Assembly: GCA_012295225.1 (NCBI GenBank)
Contig: WMKK01000002.1
Span: 193,167 to 257,166 of the forward strand
Origin: Ostreococcus mediterraneus
Lineage: Eukaryota > Chlorophyta > Mamiellophyceae > Mamiellales > Bathycoccaceae
Direction: 5' to 3'
Length of the DNA: 64,000 bases
Part shown: one piece after another, positions 26,420 through 36,778 of the stretch
How the letters are laid out: every line of letters begins with the position of its first letter
Position numbering within the stretch: the first letter of the stretch is position 1
Program-made: the position numbers and the translations under genes
Notes under the pieces: model-generated
What the model was told of the DNA's origin: nothing
Seen by the model: only the letters and a program-made list of their open reading frames with translations
Databases searched by the model: none

Positions 26420-27499
26420 ATGATGACCCCGGCGCAGTCGTCGTCGATGGCTTCAACGGTGGCAACGTCGTCGACGATGACGAAAACGACGACGACAAAG
26501 GTGGCGCTCCTGGTGATTGGGATTGTTGTAGCGGCGAGCGCGTTACCGACGAGCGAGGCGGGGACGTGGTTACGCGCCACGAACGATGCGCTGTCGTCGG
26601 TGGAAGTGATTGATGAATCACACAGCGCGTGGCCTCCGGATATGGAGCTTCGAGGGGATATGACGGCGCGGCACGCGCTCGACGTGCAAACGCTTAGAGC
26701 ATTGTTTACGGATTTTCCGCGCGGCCCGCCGATCGTGTATCCGGATGTGCAACGATCTTGGGAGGATGTTGGTGTGGCGAGTGGATTTGATCATAAAGAG
26801 CTCGCCGATGCGGATGACGATGACGAGGGCAGCAACGAAAATGATGGAGATGTTGTTGACGAAGACGATAGCAGCGAGACATGGGAAAGAGAGGCGGCGA
26901 AGAATATATATTTTCACAAGCGGGTCAATGCGGCAGAAATGCAGCCGATGCTCAACAAGCACGGAGGTTCAGTCGAAAGCGCGTTCCGTATCATTAACGA
27001 AAGGTTGAAGATTGATCCCAAAAACCCATTTTTATTGGTCGATTTGGGAAACACGCATCGCATCTTGGGTGAAAATAAGCAAGCGTTGGTGCACTTCAAC
27101 AAGGCTTCGAGGTTCTTAAAGCACGCTGAACTCTATCAACTACGTGGCTCAACGTTGATGACACTAGGTCGCATCGAGGAAGCTTCTAAAGTCTTCGGTG
27201 AAGGTGTAGAAAACTTCCCAAGGGAGCCTAACCTGCGCTTGTCTCTCGGCTTGGCGTATGCGCAACTTGAAAATTGGCGAGACGCAATCAGGATGTTCAG
27301 CAGTGTCCTTCGTCTCAAACCCGAATTCTCATTTGCTGCTGAGCAATTGACGCACGCGCGAATGATGGCACAGAGGAAATCTTCCGTGCTGCTAGATACG
27401 GTGATTTTCGGAATGTTCGCTCTCGTTTGCGCAGTTGCGGTGTGGTGGAAATTTGCGAGGAAAAAGGGTCGAAATGCTGGTCACAAGAAACGTAAATAG
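26420..27499 (+). CDS. ER-type TPR membrane protein with KKXX tail
   Basis: 359 residues. The ATG at 26420 is followed by a second ATG and a signal peptide-like stretch, [21 protein letters not shown]. An acidic linker (about 125-160) is followed by about four TPR units (about 175-320), for example [40 protein letters not shown] and [20 protein letters not shown] transmembrane helix, [17 protein letters not shown], is near 330-346, and the C-terminus ends HKKRK. The last four residues, KKRK, fit a dilysine KKXX ER-retrieval signal for a type I protein with the TPRs in the lumen. A lumenal co-chaperone-like or assembly role is possible. No closer family is recognised. Confidence 0.7.
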   Translation: MMTPAQSSSMASTVATSSTMTKTTTTKVALLVIGIVVAASALPTSEAGTWLRATNDALSSVEVIDESHSAWPPDMELRGDMTARHALDVQTLRALFTDFPRGPPIVYPDVQRSWEDVGVASGFDHKELADADDDDEGSNENDGDVVDEDDSSETWEREAAKNIYFHKRVNAAEMQPMLNKHGGSVESAFRIINERLKIDPKNPFLLVDLGNTHRILGENKQALVHFNKASRFLKHAELYQLRGSTLMTLGRIEEASKVFGEGVENFPREPNLRLSLGLAYAQLENWRDAIRMFSSVLRLKPEFSFAAEQLTHARMMAQRKSSVLLDTVIFGMFALVCAVAVWWKFARKKGRNAGHKKRK

Positions 27500-27572
27500 A
27501 TGGGTAGATATAGAAACGACTAGAAGTATAATTACACGTAAGTAGCTATGAATGCAGACATATCAAGTCGAA

Positions 27573-28994
27573 TTATTTGAAGAGTTGTTGCGCGGGATTC
27601 AAGAAAGCGTGATAGTCGTACGCTGGATCAAACACAAACTGTGGGAACCAGTTCTCGCTTGGATCGAGCAACTTGTGCCAGAACAAAACGATCCACGGTC
27701 CGACTGATCCTAAAATAACGTTCAACCAAATCGCATACTTCATCGGCATTTGTTTTCTCCATCCAAGGGTGGAGATGAAAATGAGAAGGGCCACGGTGAG
27801 CGATCCCGTCGTGCCTTTAATCAGTCGTAAATGGAAATCACTATCGTTGAACATCTGAGACGTGTGCCAAAACTGTTCTGGGCCTAGCAAAGTGTAGAGA
27901 CCCATGTAACAGTTGTCAAACACGGCCGCGGCGGCGTTTAAACCAACGTACGTCAGCGTCGCCGCGTCAGGCGTCATGCGTCCAAGACGAATTCGCGAAC
28001 CAGACGTCATCTTTGCCCATACACTCTCTTTGTCTTCAGGCGGTGGCGTGAGCGCAAGAACAAATTCCGTGCTCTCCCAAAGCTTGGCTAATGAGAAATA
28101 CCAATACGGCATCACGGCCCAGAACATCCAATCAGGAGCGTCAGGTTGGGCGCTCCAAGCAATCCACACCACGCCTTGAAACGACGCGACGAATGAATAT
28201 CCAAGTTGCATCGCGTACTTACCCTCCTTACTCGCTTTGAAGATGCTCATCAACGGACCATAAGATAATGCGTTCGCCATAAACATTGCACTGCTCACCC
28301 ACATCCACGTCCAACCGGGGCTTTCGCGGTAAATCCGTTCGAGGCCAACGCCGTACAGCGCCATGGCTAAACCACCGGCGCCGCTCACTACGTGAATCCA
28401 ACTCGCCGGCGTGCGAGACTTACGCACAATCGGGTTCCCAATCGGTCTTGGAATAACCGACGATCTCCACAGCGCGTACACCGTACCTACTGTTAATAAT
28501 CCCAAGAAACTGTCTTCAATGATACCGCCGACGCCCGGCGCGTGATTCTCCACCAAGCCGCGCGCGACGCCCGCGATAGCGTCTGTCGTCGCCACGAGCG
28601 CTTCACTCGGACCACCAGCCGCGGTCACCGCACCCGCTAATGCAACTAACGTCGCGCTCACCGTCGCAATCTCACGCGTCGACGCCCCGCTCGACGGCAC
28701 TTGTTCGACGATGACCTTCGTCTTATCCGCCCGCGCCACGACCGCGTCGGCGTCCGCAACCTCTTTCTCCACCTCAAGCACCGCCGTCGACGTCGACGTC
28801 ATCGTCTCGCGTCCATCAACATCGTCTTCGCTCGCGCTCGCGCGCGCCACGCCTGCGCCCCGTCCTCGTCCCCGTCGCACAACGAGCACCGCGCGCGCGG
28901 TGCGCCCAACATCCACTCCAACGCGCACCCGCGAGCTCACGCGCACCGTCGCGCGCGCGCGCGCGCCCGCCGCGCCCGCGTGCACGGCAAACAT
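27573..28994 (-). CDS. Unrecognised plastid polytopic membrane protein
   Basis: 473 residues. The first ~60 residues are Ala/Arg/Val-rich with almost no acids, then ASASEDDVDG, a typical plastid transit peptide and cleavage region. About eight hydrophobic segments follow, including ASWIHVVSGAGGLAMALYGV, WTWMWVSSAMFMANALSYGP, GYSFVASFQGVVWIAWSA, DWMFWAVMPYWYFSLA, GSLTVALLIFISTLGW and YAIWLNVILGSVGPWIVLFW. The protein is strikingly rich in Trp, Tyr and Phe in the loops. No known family is recognised and no catalytic motif is visible. It is an integral envelope or thylakoid protein by inference. Its ATG is 139 bp from that of CTR9 (divergent). Confidence 0.7.
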   Translation of the reverse strand: MFAVHAGAAGARARATVRVSSRVRVGVDVGRTARAVLVVRRGRGRGAGVARASASEDDVDGRETMTSTSTAVLEVEKEVADADAVVARADKTKVIVEQVPSSGASTREIATVSATLVALAGAVTAAGGPSEALVATTDAIAGVARGLVENHAPGVGGIIEDSFLGLLTVGTVYALWRSSVIPRPIGNPIVRKSRTPASWIHVVSGAGGLAMALYGVGLERIYRESPGWTWMWVSSAMFMANALSYGPLMSIFKASKEGKYAMQLGYSFVASFQGVVWIAWSAQPDAPDWMFWAVMPYWYFSLAKLWESTEFVLALTPPPEDKESVWAKMTSGSRIRLGRMTPDAATLTYVGLNAAAAVFDNCYMGLYTLLGPEQFWHTSQMFNDSDFHLRLIKGTTGSLTVALLIFISTLGWRKQMPMKYAIWLNVILGSVGPWIVLFWHKLLDPSENWFPQFVFDPAYDYHAFLNPAQQLFK

Positions 28995-29133
28995 GACTGA
29001 TGAGTGCTACTCGATCGTTTTCGAACGCAGTGTCTGTCGGTGTCGGCGTCGCGTCGGCGTCTGACGTCATATAAGCGCATCTTTTTCTCAGTGTCGCCAG
29101 ACCTCGCCGCATCATCGTCGTGGGTGGCTGGCG

Positions 29134-32100
29134 ATGACGCGCGAACTCGCGGTGCGTTTGCTCAACGACCCGGATGAGTGCGTGGTGATCGATCTCGATG
29201 CGCTGCCTGAGCAGTATGAGCACGTATCGGGGGCGTTGCAAGCGGAACTCGCGCCGTTGAGCGCGTGGGTGGAGGTGTGCGAAGGGTACTCGAGAAAGGG
29301 CGATTGGCGCGCATTCGAGGCGCTCATGGACATGGTGTGCGACCAAGGTACGTATGCGCGCGCACGATGATTACTTGTGCTTCATAGCGCTGTGTGCGCG
29401 AGGTGGACGCGTGCGATGGGTCGATACGGAGGATGAGACGCGTGGATTTCGTCGTCGCGGATCGATCCTCGAGATCGGGACGAGCGTGCGGGCTCGACAC
29501 GCGCTGCGTCGGCGACGGTGGCGTGCGTGATGTAGTCGTCGATTGAGTGCGGTTATCATATCGTTCATGGCGACATATGTGGTGTGAAACGCACAGCAAA
29601 CACGACAGACTGACGGTGCTGATAATCTTTGTGTATCGTTCAATCGCGTAGAAGAAATTGAGCAAGTGTACGGGCACGACCCATACGGTCGAATCGCGGT
29701 ACTGTGCTTGTATGCGTCGTATTGGGCGAATAGAGCCGCGGGAGAAACAGATGTGGTGACCAGGGCTGAGCTCTTTATCAAGGCGGAGACGTATTTGAAG
29801 ATGGCGGAAGGCATTCCCAGCGCGACCGAACAGGTGGTCGTCATTGGCAAGGCGCACTTGGAGTTTGCGCGAGGTGAAACGGCCAAAGGTGAAAAGCTTG
29901 TCGACCAAGCCCTCGGGTTGAAGGACAACGGACGAGATAATATCACGCCGATGTTATGGAAAGGTATGTTACTGTACAAGAAGGGTCGATACTCGGATGC
30001 TTTGACTTGGTATAAGCGCGCGTTGCGAGCGTTTCCATCCGCCCCAGCACCCGTGCGACTCGGCATCGGCGCTTGCCAATACAAATTGGGAGACTTTAAG
30101 ACCGCCAAGCTTGCGTTTCAACGAGTGTTGAAGTTAGACGGCATGAACGTTGAGGGGATGCTTGGGTTGGCTTTGTGCGATTTGTCTCTGCATGATATTC
30201 GCACGAGCCAGCACTTGGACTCTGTTGAAGCGGCGATGCGCTTGCTCGAGCGCGCATTTTCGCTCGACCCGCACAACCAAGCAGTGAACAACGCGTTGGC
30301 TGAAAACTTACTCATAGCTGAGGATTATGATAAGGTTGAGAAGCTTACTACAGCTGCAATCCGGAACAACGAAGAGACGCCTCGTAACCGCGCCAAGGCG
30401 GCTTTCAACCAAGGTCGCGCGTACCACGCTAGAGGTCAAATCGCACAAGCTAGATCGCTTTACACAACGAGCACGCAACTCGATGAGAAGTACGTCCCGC
30501 CTTACTTTGGTCTTGGTCAAATCGCGCTCGATAATGGTGAAGTGAAGGAGGCGTACAAGAATATGGAGAAGGCGCACGTTGAATTTGGTGATGCCATCAG
30601 TGTCACTAGAATGTTTGCGCACTTGTGTGCATCGACGGGAAAAAGCGAGCAAGCCGCAGAGATGTACCGTGAAGTTATTAAACAAGGTGGTAATGATCTT
30701 GATGCGATGTTAGAGCTCGGTGAGCTTTTGGAGACGCAAGATCCCAAGGCGGCGCTGAAGGCGTACAACGCGGCTATGAAGATAATGTCTGCCAAGGGCA
30801 TTGAAGGTCCAATGATTGCGATTCAAAACAACTGTGGGGTCCTCAACGTGCAGCTGGGTAAATACGACGATGCGCGTGAGTTTTTCAACAAAGCAATCGA
30901 GGCACTTGGCGGCGATGCCGACCAGTTANTTGGCAAGCTCAAGGGTGCCAAGGCAAAGAAGGAGTTGCCGGCTGGCGTCGCGCCCATAGCGTTCAACCTC
31001 GCCTTACTAGAAGAGCAAGTTGGTAACGAAAAGGAAGCCGAAGCGCGATACGGTGCCATCCTCGTTGCTCAGCCGGACTACGTGGATTCCATCTTGCGTC
31101 AAGCGAAGATTCGCGCCGAACATGGGGAATTTGATTTGGCTCTTGCACGCACGAATGAAGCCATCACGCTCAAGAGCGACAGTGCGGATGCCATGGCGCT
31201 TGCTGGCTGGGTCTTACTCAAGGCTCGCAAATGGAATGAAGCCGAGGAGCAATTCGCCAACCTTCGTGCGTTGCCAAAGGAAAATGCGCCCGCAAACGCC
31301 AAGGAGAAGACGTTGGCTTACGATGAGTACGCCATGGTGAGCGCTGGTAACGCGGCGTACTACAGCGCAATCAAGGAAGGCATCGTCAAGCGTAGTGATC
31401 CAAAGGTTGCAAAGCGCGAAGAGGATCACTACAAAAGAGCGTTGTCTTTGTACCAAAAGGCGTTGCAAAAGAACAAGGCGAACATTTACGCCGCAAACGG
31501 TTTGGGTATTGTCCTCGCCGAACGCGGACGCATCGACGAGGCCAAGGCGGTGTTCCAACTCGTTCAAGAAGGCATGACTGCGAGCGGCATGTTGAACGCG
31601 GACATCTTGATCAATCAAGGTCATGTGTATTTAGCCAAGGCGCAGTACGTGCAGGCTGCCAAACTTTACGAGCGAGCACAAAATCAGTTCTATTCAAACA
31701 AAAATGAGAATCTAATGCTCTACCAAGCTCGCGCGCATTATGAAAATGGCAACTTGGAGGAGGCGCGAATGGTGCTTCAGAAGGCGACGGAAATCGCCCC
31801 TGATAACCATAGAATTCGCTTCAACTTGGCTTACGTCGTTCAAGAAATGGCACAACGCACGTTGAATAGAACGATGAAGAGTACAACTTCAGATGGTAGA
31901 TTGGCGCAAGTCGAAAGCGCCATTCAAGACTTGAAGACTGCGCTCGCGTTGTTTGAGGAGCTTCTCAGTCTCGGTAGTCAGCCAGAATTCGGATTTGACG
32001 CCAAGCGCACGAGTGTACACGTGTCCTTCTGCAAGCAAGCCCTCACAAAGTCTGCGCCGCACTTGGAAGCCGCATCAAAAGAGGAGCAATCCATCACGGC

Positions 32101-32546
32101 AGCTAAGACGGCGCAGCTCGCGGCGCGACGCGCGGCTGAAGAAGGACGCGCGGCTCAAAAGGCGGCTGCAGAACTCGTCAAGGAAACGCAAGCCAAGGAG
32201 CTTGAAGCCATTCAAGCCGAGTCCGAACGTCGATTCAAAGAGAGTCAAGCGCGCTGGATGGCTGAGCAAGTTCCCGAAAGGTTATCAAAGAAGGGCGCGA
32301 AGGGCTTGGACGCCAACGCCCCACCCGTAGGCGACGCCGACTCCGATTTATCCGACGACGACGAACAAGCCGCGCCGGCGGAGCGCGCGCCGCCGACGGC
32401 TGAAGAATTAAAGCGCCAAAAGGCTGCGCTCGCCGCCGCTGGTTTGGCCGATAGCGAATCCGAAGACGAAGATCAAGGCGAAGACGTCGACATCGTCGAC
32501 GCCGACAAAGACGCCGCCGAAGACAAAAAGCGCGCCGCCGAGGACA

Positions 32547-32583
<37 letters not shown>

Positions 32584-32624
32584 CAAACCAGCCGCGCGCA
32601 AGAAGCGTCGCGTCGCTGTCGTCG

Positions 32625-32662
<38 letters not shown>

Positions 32663-32665
32663 TAA
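29134..32665 (+). CDS. CTR9: CTR9, PAF1 complex TPR subunit, one intron
   Basis: Exons 29134-29347 and 29652-32665, joined in phase 1, give about 1,075 residues. The junction reads MVCDQ-E-EIEQVYGHDPYG. Donor is GTACGT at 29348, branch CTGAC at 29610-29614, acceptor TAG at 29649-29651 (304-nt intron). The N-terminus (DPDECVVIDLDALPEQ) and the long TPR array (PVRLGIGACQYKLGDFKTAK, IYAANGLGIVLAERGRIDEA, RIRFNLAYVVQEMAQ) are those of CTR9. A basic helical region and very acidic C-terminus with poly-Asp follow. PAF1C travels with RNA polymerase II and promotes histone modification and elongation. One undetermined base at 30930 makes one residue (in QL-X-GK) ambiguous (N, I, S or T). Confidence 0.93.
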
Positions 32666-32859
32666 ACATTTAACACTTCTAACTTCTAGACCAAAAGCGC
32701 CCAGCCCACGCGCGTATCACATTCAAAACGGCCCGTTGCTTTTTTTTTCTGTTTTTTGAAATTTTCAAACCGTCGCACCGCCCGCACACGACGACGCCGC
32801 ACGGAAGACGACGCGCGGGAGACGACGAAGACGCGGAAGAACGAGGAGGCGCGTTCTAG

Positions 32860-34980
32860 ATGTCTACGGCGGTGGCGATGGCGGCGGTTGAACACCACGC
32901 GGTACAACGCCCGACGGATGATGACGGTGCTGATGCTGACGTTGGGTTGTTGAAAACGATGACGACGACGACGGTGTTGCAGGATGTGACGAATGAAGAT
33001 GACGAGGACGAGGACGAAGAAGAGGATTTAGGGCGTATTAAACGTCGCGCACGCGTGGTGAATGATGCAGACGAAGATGAGAATGGCGAGAACGATGGGG
33101 CGACGCGCGGAGCGCGCAGACGTTTGAAACGCGCCAACGGCGAACGAGTCGCGAGAGAGAATGGTGATGATGGAGAAGACTCTGATGAATACGAAGAAGA
33201 GGATGAAGAATTAATGTTAGAGCGTCGGTATGCGGATACTGGGCGATTGACGGATGATGAGGTGGATGAAGGTGATGATTTTGAGTCGGAACGCGAAGAC
33301 GCCGCCGAAGCCTATGCGGGATACTCGTCGGATTCATCGGATGGATTACCGGCTATGGATGAAGATCCAGCGCCAGTGAGCGGGCGTAAAAAGACTAAAA
33401 AGCAAATTAAGAAGGAGCGCGAGGTATTGTTGAAGGAACAAGAGCGCATGATGGAGAAGGCGGCGTCTCGTGCGCGTTTGCCGGGATGGAATGTCGTACC
33501 AGAGCGCGTCCCGTACACTGCCTTAATTGCCAAGCTTCGCGCAGCAGTGGCGCATTTGCAGCCAACGCCTGCGCCTACGCCTACAGTTGCTATTGAATCA
33601 CCGGAAGTTCCCACCAAAACCGTCACGGGACTTCAAGATTCCGACGATGAAGAGGGCAACAAACATGACGAGAAAATGCTCGAAATTGATCTCGACGAAG
33701 AAGAAGATGACGACGAGATCTTGAAAGCTTTGTTAGCAAAGAAGGCGAGTGCAGCTGCTGTTGAACATGCGGTACCGACCAGTGCCGTAGTAGAAGGCGA
33801 AAAGACTATGCCAGAGGAGGAAGAAGAGGAACATGGCGACGACTCAGAAGACTCAGAAGACAGCGAGGATGATTTGTCAGAAGAGGAAGAAATGACTGAA
33901 GAAGAGCGCAGAATGCAGAGAAAGATGGCTAAGAAATTCATTAAATCACAAAATCAAAAGACCAATGTAGGTGGTTTGTTCGAAGACGAAGCAGAAATGT
34001 CTGAAGACGGCGGGCACACAGATGATGACGACGGCGATGACATGGCTGATTTGGATGAACTGGTTGAGGGTATCGACTTTGTAAATGAGAAGGAAGACGA
34101 ACGTCGTGCGGCGCGGCGTATTGCCGCCCATATGAGACACGAACAAGAACAGGACGAACGTGAGGTTGAAAAGATGAAGGAACAAGTTGCGAACGGATTC
34201 AAGAGAAAAGGAGAGTTCGACGGACCAGATGGCTGGCAACGCAAGCGCGGCGAGAACGGTGAAGAGTCTGAATCCGATGACATGGATTATGGCCCTGTCA
34301 TTGAACGCCCTGAAGAGCTTGTCGAAATGTCTGATGACGACGATGATGCGCTTGCTTGGAGAGAGCAAGCGGCTCGCCGTCGTCGCTTGCACGAACAAGG
34401 CACGCAAGAGAGTCTCACGCAACTTCCGAGCGCGTTTGAAGGCGTCAGCCAAGAAATTTCTTCCGCTGTCCTCGGGCGGAAAAACTCAAATTCGATCCCC
34501 GTGTTTGATTCTCAAAATACGCGCGACGGCATTGATGATGACGTTGAGTTTGGTCGATCGAACTCCATGCCGATGTTACAGCGGACTTCAAGTCAGCACG
34601 GCGCCGGAAGTTCAGTGCTCGAGCGACAAGCTTCCCTGACTTTCATCGGACGTCAACGCCAAGTGGCAAAGTCCAACAATGGACCGGTGCTTGGGCACAG
34701 TGGCGCTAGTCGTTCTTTCGTGTTTGCTAGAACCGATAGCCAGAGCCAGTGGGGTGGAGAAAACGACTCGGCGCCGACAAAGTTCAACGAGCTCGGACGC
34801 GACGACAACGCTCGCTCCAATTTTGGCGTGAGCAATACGAAATCAACGGCAAAGGACGCGCCGAAGAAAAAGCAGTCATTATTTAGCATGATTCAAGCTC
34901 CATCAGCCGCTGACGCGGCCAAGAGTTCCAAACAAGATGTTCAAAAGGCGGTGAAAGAGGCGCTGGGGCAGAAAAATTAA
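32860..34980 (+). CDS. Claspin/Mrc1-like replication-checkpoint protein
   Basis: 706 residues, extremely acidic and mostly disordered. A TAG directly precedes the ATG in frame, so the start is certain. The region 350-410, KTNVGGLFEDEAEMSED.., then acidic DLDELVEG, then RRAARRIAAHMRHEQEQDE, fits the MRC1-like block of Claspin/Mrc1. Downstream there are Arg-rich helices (AWREQAARRRRLHEQGTQ) and short Ser-containing motifs (RSFVFARTDSQSQ, SLTFIGRQR) like those near the end of fungal and plant Mrc1. The C-terminus has QSLFSMIQAPS. There are several SQ/TQ sites (DSQ, GTQE, SSQH). Mrc1/Claspin links helicase and polymerase and carries the ATR signal. The fit is by pattern, so other acidic nuclear proteins are not excluded. 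Confidence 0.58.
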   Translation: MSTAVAMAAVEHHAVQRPTDDDGADADVGLLKTMTTTTVLQDVTNEDDEDEDEEEDLGRIKRRARVVNDADEDENGENDGATRGARRRLKRANGERVARENGDDGEDSDEYEEEDEELMLERRYADTGRLTDDEVDEGDDFESEREDAAEAYAGYSSDSSDGLPAMDEDPAPVSGRKKTKKQIKKEREVLLKEQERMMEKAASRARLPGWNVVPERVPYTALIAKLRAAVAHLQPTPAPTPTVAIESPEVPTKTVTGLQDSDDEEGNKHDEKMLEIDLDEEEDDDEILKALLAKKASAAAVEHAVPTSAVVEGEKTMPEEEEEEHGDDSEDSEDSEDDLSEEEEMTEEERRMQRKMAKKFIKSQNQKTNVGGLFEDEAEMSEDGGHTDDDDGDDMADLDELVEGIDFVNEKEDERRAARRIAAHMRHEQEQDEREVEKMKEQVANGFKRKGEFDGPDGWQRKRGENGEESESDDMDYGPVIERPEELVEMSDDDDDALAWREQAARRRRLHEQGTQESLTQLPSAFEGVSQEISSAVLGRKNSNSIPVFDSQNTRDGIDDDVEFGRSNSMPMLQRTSSQHGAGSSVLERQASLTFIGRQRQVAKSNNGPVLGHSGASRSFVFARTDSQSQWGGENDSAPTKFNELGRDDNARSNFGVSNTKSTAKDAPKKKQSLFSMIQAPSAADAAKSSKQDVQKAVKEALGQKN

Positions 34981-35122
34981 TTTTGAATGTTATGGATGTT
35001 TCTTTACTGCAAACAAAACACCTATGTATCTCACCAACTATGCTGACCGCCCTTGCGATCCTTTCTCTATCGCCACGAGTATAAACGACACGCTATTCAG
35101 AAAAGGCAAACGACAAACTCGT

Positions 35123-36248
35123 TTACATTTCCATCTCCTTGCCGACGAACGGCTTGGACAACTCGTCGTCATCCTTGGGGTTGTGGATGATGACAGTATC
35201 CGGGATCGGCGTCGACGGACCGGTGCGACCCTTGGGGTCGTGGTCAAGCATTATCTTAACCTTCATACCGATGGTACCTTGGCGGAGCAAGGCGTGGCGA
35301 GTGCAGGTGACAATGTACTCGTTGACCGGGTGACCGGACGAGATCATGTAGCCATCCTTGAACTTCATCGCCTTCGCACGCTGGCCGCGGAGCTTACCAG
35401 AGACGCAAACTTCCGCACCCTTGGCGCCGGCTTCCATGATGTAACGAAGGACACCATAGCACGCACTGTAAATGAACGAAAATCACGTTAAAATACTCAG
35501 TCAGTCACTGAAAACATCGCGTTCGGGGCGCATTAGAGCAGACCCTAAACCTCAACCGCGCTTTGCGCCGAGCGCCCAATCACGTCGCGTCGACGCCTCG
35601 TCATCCGTTGCCCATTGCGCGCACACGCGTACTAATTTTCTTCCGCATGTGCGCCATCAAATTCACGTCGCGATCGCTTTTACGTACCGTCTGACGGCGA
35701 GACCACCCAAAAGCTTGTAGCGGAGGGATTCGCACTGCGCGATCGCGCACAACCCGCGGTTGTTGACCTTTTCGGCGTACAACTCAACAGTGCCTTCGGC
35801 AAAGTTGAAACGGCGTTGCACCAACGTCGTAAGCTCGCGAATTCTTCGGCCCTTCTCACCGAGCACGTTCGCAGTGCGCGTGGCGCGGATGATGATTTCC
35901 GTGCGCATCGGGGTCACGCGCACTTCCACACCAGAGTAGCCATCTTCGGCGAGTTCGCGGACGAACATTTCATTGAGCTCGGCGAAGAACACGCCATCGG
36001 CGACGAACTGTGTTTAATAACAATAAAATCCACCGTCAGTCATCGCGTTCGCGCACGCATCCCTCGTCGTCGTCGAGCGAACGGGCCGTCATCGTCGTCA
36101 GCCACGTTTGACCCTAAACGCGCGCCCAAGCCACGCGCGATCGCGCGTGCGCCCACGATGCGATGCGCGTGCGCCGTCGTTCGCACGCACGCGATGCGCG
36201 AACGCATCGTCTGCGTACCTTGCGCTTCTTGCTGATTTGGGTAGCCAT
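35123..36248 (-). CDS. RPS3: 40S ribosomal protein S3 (uS3), three exons
   Basis: Three exons: 36248-36219 ([10 protein letters not shown]), 36007-35688 ([13 protein letters not shown].. to GLAVRR) and 35465-35123 ([18 protein letters not shown].. to [10 protein letters not shown]). Donors are GTACGC and GTACGT; acceptors CACAG and TACAG; CTGAC-type branch motifs sit at 36035-36039 and 35500-35504 (reverse strand). The 693-nt coding sequence gives 230 residues, close to other eukaryotic uS3 (about 240), with a slightly shorter acidic tail. The KH domain with [11 protein letters not shown] (GxxG-like loop) and the conserved RPS3 C-terminal domain are intact. It lies at the mRNA entry of the small subunit. 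Two introns in one small gene is high for this window and usual for ribosomal proteins. Confidence 0.96.
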
Positions 36249-36493
36249 GTTTGCGGCGACGTAAGAGGACGATTCGATGGCGACGCGCGCGTGTCGTGCT
36301 CGGCGCGCGACCCCAGCCGACGATGAAGCACCTCTGCATACAGCGCCGAATGCGTCTTAAGTATGAAGGATTGAACCACTTATTGTACCTCGCAAATACC
36401 TAATATCACCATGTGATGTGATGTGGGCCTCAATTCGTTCAGCGCGCTTCTGTGTATTACCAACTTTTTTTGGTACATAGGGTTACATGTGGC

Positions 36494-36631
36494 CTAATAG
36501 CTCAAGTCGGTGTCGATTCGAATTTTGTCCACGTCGCGCGCGGGGAGTTCGCCGTCTGCTGCGTCGTACCCGGTGCGCACGTATGACGCGATCTGACGGT
36601 CGTTGAAGTAGTAGTAGTGTTGCTTTCTCAT
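36494..36631 (-). CDS. Possible very small gene (45 aa or longer)
   Basis: In the 530-bp gap between RPS3 and the golgin gene, the reverse strand has ATG at 36631 and stop at 36494, encoding 45 residues: MRKQHYYYFNDRQIASYVRT then GYDAADGELPARDVDKIRID and TDLSY. The frame is open further upstream for about 33 more codons to a TGA near 36735, without another ATG, so an upstream exon is possible. The composition (three Tyr in a row, balanced charges, no low complexity) is unlike the Arg/Ala-rich random frames common here. I cannot name a family. The rest of the gap holds the RPS3 promoter and the 3' end of the golgin gene, with nothing else recognised. Confidence 0.4.
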   Translation of the reverse strand: MRKQHYYYFNDRQIASYVRTGYDAADGELPARDVDKIRIDTDLSY

Positions 36632-36778
36632 TGTTGTTCGACAAATGTCGTCTGGCGCTCCGCGCCCGTCAACGTCCGGACACGGCGAGGTGTGTGGAAT
36701 CTGTGTGAAGTCGCGCTGGTTTCGGTCTAGTCATCGTTGCGCATAAAATTATACGACGGCGCGGTGTAAAGATGTATA

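Noticed and set aside
36008-36218. Possible snoRNA in RPS3 intron 1
   Set aside because: A TGATGAC-like word is present, but I could not find a matching D box and terminal stem.
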